Assembly (NCBI GenBank): GCA_027604505.1
Contig: JADIIX010000044.1
Span: 62,001-126,000 of the forward strand
Length of the DNA stretch: 64,000 nt
Source: Gonapodya sp. JEL0774
Lineage: Eukaryota > Monoblepharomycota > Monoblepharidomycetes > Monoblepharidales > Gonapodyaceae
Direction of reading: 5' to 3'
Made by a program: the position numbers and the translations under genes. The first letter of the stretch is position 1, and every line of letters begins with the position of its first letter. Under the pieces are notes generated by a model. That model saw only the letters and a list, made by a program, of their open reading frames with translations. It made no database searches and was not told the origin of the DNA. Shown piece after piece: positions 56,676 to 64,000 of the stretch.

Positions 56676-57758
56676 ATGAATGCACAAACAACGGACAAGC
56701 CAGCTGATGTTAAGGTATGCTCATTTATCCACGGTTGTTGGCGCTCCGCGACAGTGTCTGTCGCTCTCGAGTGCAGCGCTCATCACCAAATCACTGAATT
56801 GTCCGTCGACTCTCGATCCATCCATCATTCCTCACACAATCTGGATGAATCGCATCATCCCATTCCTCAGATTATTCTGCTGGGTGACTCCGCGGTCGGC
56901 AAATCGAAGCTCATCGAGCGCTTCCTTCACTCCAGCTACGCCCCACAACAACTTTCTACATACGCGCTTAGCCTCTATCGACATACTGTCTCCCATCCCA
57001 TGGACTCTTCTCGAGAGCTTAGTGTTGAGTGGTGGGACACAGCTGGCCAGGAGAAGTTTCAGAATCTCCATGCCTCGTACTACCACCGAGCCCACGCATG
57101 TCTGCTCGTTTTTGACCTCACACGTAAAGTCACGTACAAGAATCTTGAAACGTGGTATACAGAGCTCACTAAATATCGGTCGGACAAAGTACCCGTTGTT
57201 GTGCTAGCAAATAAAGTGGACGGAGAGCCGGACAGAGCCAAAAAATCGTTCGCATTCGTGGACAAGCGCAAAAGGGGCAGAGAAGAGGACCTTCCGCTGT
57301 TTTTTGGTTAGTAGACTGACGTGGGACAGTCGTTTTCCAATCGACTTGATTCAGTCTCCTCTAGGTCTCTGCTGAATGATCGGTTTTCCTTGAACCCCGC
57401 AGTCTCCGCTTCCGACGGCACTAATGTAGTAGCTGCGTTTCAAGAAGCGATCCGTCTTGCCGTTCTGTTCAAGGACTCCAAGTCGTCAGCCCAGAGCCTC
57501 CCACGTCCCTCCACCTCCATGCCGTCAGAACCCGCCTCAACTCAAAATACGAATCCAGCCGCCTTTGTCGATGAGGTTCTTCGCTTTATCGAGGAAGAGG
57601 AACATAGGCCGGATGGGATATTCAGGGCAGGCGGAATGAAAACGGGCGACGGGGGGGATTGGGACAACGACGAAGGAGGCGTGGTGATACCAACGGGAAC
57701 AGGACTAGCAGCATCCATATCAGGCGGGAGAAGGCAAGGTAGTGTGGGGGCGAGTTAG
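56676..57758 (+). CDS. RABL2: Rab-like GTPase RABL2
   Basis: Small GTPase that, in animals and algae, binds the intraflagellar transport machinery at the ciliary base. Exon 1 gives MNAQTTDKPADVK; a donor at about 56715 joins the acceptor at about 56871 to IILLGDSAVGKSKLIERFLH, with P-loop GDSAVGKS. The switch region is PQQLSTYALSLYRHTV, a RABL2 hallmark (QLSTYAL). G3 is WDTAGQEKFQNLHASYYHRA, then HACLLVFDLTRKVTYKNLET, and G4 is LANKVD near 57208. The exon ends DLPLFF near 57306, and the next exon starts near 57404 with VSASDGTNVVAAFQEAIRLA (G5-like SA). The C-terminus extends about 85 residues beyond the GTPase fold and ends GSVGAS, without the prenylation cysteines of true Rabs, as is usual for RABL2. 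A basic insertion (DKRKRGREED) after G4 is longer than in the human protein. Confidence 0.92.
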
Positions 57759-57977
57759 GATTGTATTAACTGCACTGTGGCATGTTCGTAGATAATCAAT
57801 TCTTTTTGCAATTTTGCTCGAAATATAAAAATAACGAAGAGCATGGGAAGAAACTTGAAAACATAGCGTAACCCTTTACAATATTTTCATCAGGAACAAT
57901 GCGCTCCGCGCCCATTATTCTGTAGCTGTACCCGCACAACCGTCTTACGCTCCTCCTCTGCATTCATCTTTCAATCA

Positions 57978-60698
57978 ATGGCGTTCCTATCGTCTGTCGC
58001 CTCCACCCTCGAAGCAGTATATCAGAATGACTATGAGCTCGATCTTCAATGGGAATGGGGCTGGGATGACACGGCTCAAGATGAGGACTTTGAAGGGACA
58101 CTCGGTCCCGCACCCTCACCAACACCTCTACCAACTTTTTCACGTATTGGTATGCTTTTATCAGGTACGGGTTCCAGGAGAGGATCTATTTTTGGGCGCC
58201 GCGCCGGACAAGAGGGAACTTTTCAGACGGTGGGACGATCAGATCCTAGCACTTTACACCCAGATCATGCATCGCCACCACACTCGCAAGGTCGCCGAAC
58301 TAGTATCTTAACACGTCCCGCACTTTCTAATGTGCCCCCCTTTCAGGTGGAGATGCATGATCAAAACGAAGCAATAGGATCAGAGATCACGGGAAAGGAC
58401 AATGAAAATGCTGGGAAACAAAGCTTACTTCCTCCTGCACCGGCGTTGGTTGTGCCATCGCCTGGCTCACCAAAGCGCTCGCCAGGCCGGCGTGTCAGTA
58501 TCCTCCCACCTACCGCTGCCGATATGCAGCAGATCTCGAGTGCTGGTTTGATTTCCTCAGCATCTTCTCAAATGGTATTCGGAGGACCTTCCAGACTTTC
58601 ACGTTCACAGTCGGACGCTTGGAGGCCCCGTAGCCCTGTGAATTCGGGGCTCTATGGGAGCCGTGGGCCAAGCACCTTCAGAAGGGACCTGACTGAATCC
58701 AGGAGATTGAGTGGATATCCAGCATCACGTCGCACAAGCTTTGCTCCCAGTGTGCGCTCCCACATATCCAAGGGTGGTCGATCAGTTCGCACGGTAGTCC
58801 AACCCCCGGAACCAGTCTCAAATCTCGCGACAGTGCTCGTTGTACTTGGATCTTTCTTCGCCCAGTTCTGCGCCATCGGAGTTCTCAACTGCTATCCAAC
58901 CTTCCAGGCGCGATACGTTGCGGAATTTGCACCAGGGATCACACCGACATATTTCTCATTTGTGGGCGCTGTATGCAACGCTCTTATCGGAATTGTTGCT
59001 CCATTTGTAGGATCCGCGATTGCTGTGTTTGGCCCCCGACTCGTTTGTGCTGCAGGGGGTTTGGTAATGGCGGCTGGTCTCGCTTTGTCTGCTTTGGCGG
59101 TGAACACACGATCCGTTGGAGTCATTATGGTTGGACACGGATTGATGGTGGGCATTGGAGCGGGTATGGTTATTGTTCCTTCAGCGACGGTAGCTCCTCA
59201 ATACGTAAGTCAAGTGGGAGAGTATGCGAGAGTATTTGACGTACACTGACAATGACGAATCACTGCTAGTCCACCAAGTATCGTGGCCTAATTTCGGGCA
59301 TTACATCTGCTGGTGGTGGTGTTGGTGGACTGGTGCTTGTTCCCTTTACCAGTGTGGTCATCGAGGCTCTTGGTCCAAGTTGGGCGCTAGTCGCGCAAGG
59401 CGTCATTGTTGCTGGTGGGTTACACGTTGCACTAGCGCTTTGTTGATTCAATTCGGAACGCATACTTACCGCTCAGAATCCCACAGTTACGGTGCTCGGT
59501 GCCGCAGTCCTGTTGAGACCCAGATATCTTACGACCGTGCGTTTCCCTGACAACGTTTCAAAGTGAGGTTGCTAACATCAACGATTTCCATATCAGGAAC
59601 GAGATCCGATGAATTTGCGAAGTGTTGCTTCAGACCCTACTTTGTGGTTGGTCGCACTGTCGGCATTTTTCATCGGTGCGGGCCAGTACATTCCATCGTT
59701 TTATCTGTACGGTACGTCGAAAGATGACACATAATTTGCTTCGTCGTCGGTTCTGACACTTCTGACACCACAAAGACTATTGCGCTTCCTTTTCTTTTGC
59801 ATCTATCATTGCTTCCCTCACTGTAGGCCTCATTCCGGGAGCCCAGTCAGTCAGCCAAGTTTTCTGGGGTCTTGCGTCACATAGACTCGGATACGCCAAC
59901 TGTGTTCTTTTGAGCGTGATTTTGGCTAGCATGTCTTGTTTTGGCGTCTGGCTTCCATGGGAGGGTTCGGTTGTCGGAATCATTGTGTTCAGTGTGTGCT
60001 GGGGACTGTCAACGGGTGGTGCGCGTCTGGTAGCGCTGCAGAAAGCTATCTATGATACTTATGCACTTCCGCCGCAATTTTTTTCCATAGGCATGCTGGC
60101 GCTCCTCCCCATAGCCCTCCTAGAGTTGTTTTCGTTTGAGTCGTGGGAGCTCCGAGTAGGCATTGTGCTCTTCGGGAACGCATTAGGAACGCTCGCAGGC
60201 CCTCCGATTGGAAGCGTCATTGTCGGCACCACCCGTAAATGGACATGGCTGGAAGTTTTTGTGGGCGTGACATGGTCTGTGGGGGCAGTTACGTTTGGGA
60301 CGGTGGCCTTTTGGGTGTGGAGGGGTCGAACGGCTCTAGCTCGGAAAGCTGCTCAACTCCAAAAGACAACGGTGGAACAAGCACCGGGGTATTCACCAAA
60401 TCAGGACATGCAAGGCATGAGTCCCAGTCCCTTCACGAGCGTCAGTTCAATCGAGTCGTGGAGCAAAGAGCTACCTGAAGACACCAACTTCATTCGCTTG
60501 ATAATTCTGTTCATTGAGAACGAGTTGGAAGCACACAATGAATCCATCCAGAACCTCCTCGCTGATAGAACACAGAGCAAAATGCCACCGTCAGAGCCTA
60601 GGGAGCCTAGCATTATCCATATGGGAAGTGAAATACGAAAGAACGAGCCCTTGAGAACGATCAGCTCCAGCAACTTGGTGAGCGCTCCAAAGAATTGA
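57978..60698 (+). CDS. MFS transporter, monocarboxylate-porter-like, with long N-terminal tail
   Basis: Twelve-helix major facilitator, closest by pattern to the fungal monocarboxylate transporter-like (MCH) group; the substrate is unknown. Residues 1-280 (57978-58810) are cytoplasmic and Ser/Pro/Arg-rich. The membrane part starts at SNLATVLVVLGSFFAQFCAI then GVLNCYPTFQARYVAEF, typical of this group, followed by YFSFVGAVCNALIGIVAPFV, GLVMAAGLALSALAV and GHGLMVGIGAGMVIVPSATV. After an intron comes KYRGLISGITSAGGGVGGLV and further helices to 59700. The second bundle starts with DPTLWLVALSAFFIGAGQYI, continues FWGLASHRLGYANCVLLSVI and GLSTGGARLVALQKAIYD, and ends near 60330. A C-terminal tail of about 120 residues contains a helical stretch (LIILFIENELEAHNESIQ). 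The start is the ATG at 57978. Four introns lie at about 59204-59270, 59420-59470, 59540-59598 and 59712-59775. Confidence 0.82.
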
Positions 60699-60978
60699 TT
60701 GTGATATGAAACCACTTTCTCACCAACCAAGCATTGGGTATGAAGGACAGGGGAGTTTGAAAGCATAGAGAAAGTTGTGTAAATTGAATGTGTTTATGTG
60801 GAACAACAGAGATCCAAACAAGCAGCTTGCGCTAGGCAGGGGACCAGCCTGCCCCGTGCGCACTTTCAGAGCAAAACTTGCTGACGGTCTGGTTCTCAGA
60901 CTAAGCTTGCGCAACATTTTAGCGTTTAGGAGACACGAGCATACCTTACTTCGGTCACAGACATGTTACTTCCCACAC

Positions 60979-61636
60979 ATGGCATTCTCGACGTCCACGT
61001 CCCGTTTGTTGAATTTTTTGAGCCAGCACACCCACCACCTTCGTCAAATCCGGAGCATGTCGCAGTTCCTGGTGATCGCCAAAGATTTCACAGATGCAGG
61101 GTAGGAGGAGCACCGTTTCCGATCTTCTGCTGGTTTACAAGCCCCCTGCGGGCGACCTTGCCAGAGCAATAGACCGTCGGATGAATGTCCGTGCAGAGCA
61201 TCTCTCTCGAATGGAGAAGGCGAAGGCTGACGGTATCTTCATTGGGTTAGTTGAGGTCTTCGTCTGTCCCAGGTGATGGAGGAACATCATCAACGACGGC
61301 TCTCTCCCTCAGAGGTGGAGCGATTCTATCAGAATCGGAAAAATTTCAAGGGAAGCCCAAAATGATTGGTAAGTAAACAGTGAAACCAACCTGGTGTGAG
61401 TACCTCGCTCACACAAACACCATCCCAATAGGCTCAATGGTGCTTGTAAAACACGAGAATGTGCAGAAAGTTCGGGAGTTTTTCAATGCGGTAAGTTTCG
61501 TATTGCTCTTTTCACCTCCCGCTACCAGCTCAGGCGAAGCCCCCAGGATCCATACGTTGAGGGCCGAGTTTGGGAATCGTTTGACGTACATCCGTTTAGG
61601 CTGGCTGAGACGGGATTTTACATGCAGAATTTGTAG
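60979..61636 (+). CDS. YCII-related domain protein
   Basis: Small ferredoxin-like fold protein; bacterial YciI relatives act in dechlorination or are of unknown function, and eukaryotic members are poorly studied. The start at the ATG at 60979 gives MAFSTSTSRLLNFLSQHTHH, Arg/Ser/His-rich without acidic residues, compatible with mitochondrial import. Domain: MSQFLVIAKDFTDAG (61058-61102), then after an intron LARAIDRRMNVRAEHLSRME, with the RR--VR--HL pattern of the family, then KAKADGIFIGGGAILSESEK across another splice near 61246, FQGKPKMIG, GSMVLVKHENVQKVREFFNA, and the C-terminal block DPYVEGRVWESFDVHPFRLA followed by ETGFYMQNL, ending at 61636. The D-PY---G---S--V-PF phrase is diagnostic. 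About 150 residues with four introns; the first intron boundaries (about 61102-61145) are uncertain. Confidence 0.82.
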
Positions 61637-61981
61637 AGCATATATTTTGGCCTGTCAGTGCCCCAGTCACCCCGATCACAAACTGGCTCCCTGACACTCT
61701 AAACAACCCGCACGTGCGCGAACGGCTGAAACGGACTCCGTCTGTCATCGATTTCGTCGAGCATCCCCTCGCTATAATTTAGCACAACTGGCTGCTTCAT
61801 ATTCCAACCTTGCAAAGATCTTCCTGCAATCAAGCTCACCGGGAATTCGACTTCAGCTCTCCAACGCACCCTTTCACCTCCAACATTCGAGCTCCGTACT
61901 TGCGATCATCTCACTGCCTTGCTGACACCACTGGCCCTGTGATTGCCCTGGCCCTTGTTGTGAACGTTTGACAGAGAGTTC
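61637..61981. other. Intergenic region, nothing recognised
   Basis: 345 bases between the YCII gene and the SIR2-like gene, both on the plus strand. It should hold the 3' untranslated region of the first and the promoter of the second. No repeat or RNA gene is seen. Confidence 0.45.
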
Positions 61982-63584
61982 ATGGCCTCCAGGCATCGCT
62001 CTGTATCACATGGTGGTCAACACTCCCTTGATTGGGGCTCTATTTCTTCGAGCTTCATTTCCTTAGCTGGACGCGAGCTGAGGGAACCCAACTGGCCGTT
62101 AGTGAATACACCACTGGTGGCCGAACTCCGAACAAAAATTAAGGAGAACAGGGCTGTGGTAATAACTGGCACAGGGGTTACAGGTACTTGACTTTCAACA
62201 TCTTGCACCACGGGAGGCTCGAGGGCTTATTATAATTTTTCGAATCAACACTATAGCCAACCTCTGTGGTCGTCGTGCCCCACCACAAGCCCGAGGATGG
62301 GCCCGTTTTGTGATTGCACTTGGCGACGAATGTCAGCGGATTTTCCAACTTGACCAGAGTTGGCGCGAAGAGGTTGGATTGGCAACTCTCACCCACAATG
62401 CACCGGCAGAGGATATTCAGAAGGTGTCCCAGAGGCTTTTGGAATGGCACAGATCCATGGTCGACAAGAGTGTGGCAAGTCCTTGGGAGCTGTTCAATCA
62501 CATTGCTGTGAGTAGGCCATAACGTTAGAGGACAAACACTTTGAAAATCGGGTCATCTTTGCCAAGTGGCTTCTCTTTAGTGATCTCAGGGTTGAGGATC
62601 ATAGAATGGCAGAGGTGTTGGATCGTCTGGGAATATGCATCATGACAACGAATTACGGTCTGTTTTGAGCCCTCATCTTGACCCATCCAATATGTTGAAG
62701 TAGTCGCTCTCCAGATACTCTTGTCGATGTTGCTCTTCGCCGCATACCTCTGCGACTGGAAGATTTGGCGAAACGGGGGGATGGGTATGTTAGCGTGCGC
62801 GCGATTGCTCTGATGTGTGCATAAAGTGACCTCCATTCCAGTTGGTCACAGTTTGTCGACGGCACGGGCTTTTCTCGACATTCACGATATATTCTTCACC
62901 TTCATGGTATCTTCTATGATGCAGAGGTGAGCACTGAGATGCATTAGCAAACCATTCTTCTCCGCGAATCGTCTGTTCGTCTTTCTTTTCAAGGATATTG
63001 TCCTCGCCCGCTCGACGTATCAAGAAACCCAACATACCTTTCTCACCGCGCTAAGCTCCCTCATCAAGGGCAAGTTCACTGACTTTGATCGGGAGGACGT
63101 GAGATCCACATCCCTTATTTTTGTTGGGGCTTCGCCTGCGTCCATGATCGACCTCCACTTTCGAGGGCTGTGGCGCGCCATGGAGAACCAGGCACACATT
63201 CTACCACAAAAACATTACATCCTTGTAAGGCAACAAGAGTACGACTTGGCTCTCAAGGAATTGGAGCCATATCAGCGGCATGGAAGAATGGAACTATGTC
63301 CAATAATCTATGGTGCGTTTGATGGTACTGCTCGCATTATGTTTGTTACACATTGAAAAGATCCCCCAATTTCCGCTACGACAGGTCACGACTTTCATGA
63401 TCTCCCGAGTTTTGTAGCGTGTTTATGTCCCGATTTTGCAATGTCAGGTTTCGTGACTCCTGATAAGTCCAGGTCGGTAAGCGAGGGGAACCTGACCCTG
63501 CCCCCTTTGCCGCCTATCGAAGGCTCACTATCGGAGCCGGATGTCGACGTTCAACCTGATGAGAGAATCCCCATTAAGAAGTGA
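61982..63584 (+). CDS. FAM118: SIR2-like domain protein of the FAM118 family
   Basis: Predicted NAD-binding SIR2-like protein. FAM118A/B of animals have this domain, which is also used by bacterial immune NADases. Exon 1 (61982-62183) ends in VVITGTGVT and joins in phase to ANLCGRRAPPQARGWARFVI, matching FAM118 GTGVS plus a W-containing loop. The next exons run RIFQLDQSWREEVG, WELFNHIA, then WLLFSDLRVEDHRMAEVLDR and LGICIMTTNY, completed across an intron to TTNYD, the SIR2 Asn-Asp motif. GTGFSRHSRYILHLHGIFYD (near 62855) has the LHLHG motif, whose last His equals the SIR2 catalytic His. Next come DIVLARSTYQETQHTF, TSLIFVGASPASMIDLHFRG, LPQKHYILVRQQEYD, and GHDFHDLPSFVACLCPDFA, matching the FAM118 C-terminal block. 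A disordered tail ends DERIPIKK at 63584. About 390 residues and six introns, all in phase. Enzyme activity is inferred, not shown. Confidence 0.85.
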
Positions 63585-63845
63585 GAAGTTGAAGTTCGAA
63601 CACACTTTGCATGCCATATGATTTAGATCTGTAAAATAGTTTCGTAATTTTAGAAACCCAGCAGTGTATTTTAGATGCCGCAAAGTTTATTTAAATAGAC
63701 AGTACAGTCTCAGCTTGCTGCTTGGACTTATAGTCAGTAATCGGGGGAGTAATCGGGGAGGGTCCTCGGTTGGCCTCTGCTTAAGTCGCGCAGTGCTGGT
63801 GACCAGGTGAACCCGGCGTTCAGCTTCCCAATCATACAGAATCCA

Positions 63846-64000
63846 ATGACTCGGAAAACCACCAAGAAGACCACCGCATCCAAAGCATCTGAGGCGAATC
63901 ATGACTCGGATGGCACAGAGGACTCCGCACTCTCCATGGAAACTATTCGGAGAGGATCGATGCGGCAGGCTACTCAACGTGCGAACGCGCGGATCACGGC
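63846..64000 (+). CDS. 5' end of an unidentified gene, cut by the window end
   Basis: Open from an ATG at 63846 to the end of the window, 51 codons. The start is basic and Thr/Lys-rich (MTRKTTKKTTASKASEANHD), followed by an acidic and Ser-rich part (SDGTEDSALSMETIRRGSMR). This fits a nuclear or disordered N-terminus. No family can be named from this piece. Confidence 0.5.
   Translation, partial: MTRKTTKKTTASKASEANHDSDGTEDSALSMETIRRGSMRQATQRANARIT

Noticed and set aside
1-64000. Transposons, CRISPR arrays, biosynthetic gene cluster
   Set aside because: No transposase, reverse transcriptase, terminal repeats, spaced repeats or secondary-metabolite core gene were seen; the genes are mostly unrelated housekeeping and regulatory genes.

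Overview
The window is nuclear genomic DNA of a fungus, most likely a zoosporic (chytrid-like) one. Genes are eukaryotic and split by many short GT-AG introns, mostly about 55-110 nt. Fungal genes (ERG8, a hybrid histidine kinase, a DUF3712-type membrane protein, GPI16/PIG-T) sit beside a RABL2 GTPase, a cilium-linked family that non-flagellated fungi usually lack, and a NEDD1 homologue. The taxon is an inference from gene content. A run of 10 N at 40024-40033 shows a draft scaffold. I see no rRNA, CRISPR array, transposase or reverse transcriptase, and no convincing tRNA.

Layout. 0-11 kb (+): hybrid histidine kinase, a SAM-methyltransferase-like protein, and a large RasGEF protein. 11-18 kb: MSH2 (-) and CDC6 (+), divergent. 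19-25.6 kb (+): a single-pass membrane protein built from about 1.7-kb tandem DUF3712-like units. 26-30 kb (+): NEDD1. 30-33 kb (-): ERG8. 34 kb (+): a small spliced putative membrane protein. 35.5-37.6 kb (-): phosphopantetheine adenylyltransferase, with a triplicated ~85-bp repeat in an intron. 39-42 kb (+): PABPN1/Pab2 and a Rid-family protein. 42-48.6 kb (-): a Pol I factor (TAF1C/RRN6-like) and asparaginyl-tRNA synthetase. 49-55 kb (+): a leucine-rich/nucleotidyltransferase-like protein of unknown function and PIG-T. 55.4-56.3 kb (-): a coiled-coil protein. 56.7-64 kb (+): RABL2, an MFS transporter, a YCII-domain protein, a FAM118-type SIR2-like protein, and the 5' end of one more gene.

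The genes do not form one pathway. They cover signalling (histidine kinase, RasGEF, RABL2), DNA replication and repair (CDC6, MSH2), RNA and protein synthesis (RRN6-like, PAB2, AsnRS), isoprenoid and CoA synthesis (ERG8, PPAT), GPI anchoring (PIG-T) and microtubule nucleation (NEDD1). The most interesting items are the FAM118-type SIR2-like gene with its SIR2 signature motifs intact, the uncharacterised 49-52 kb gene, and the repeat-built membrane protein. Exon joins were worked out by hand from splice sites and protein similarity recalled from memory. Gene spans are given; most inner boundaries are approximate.
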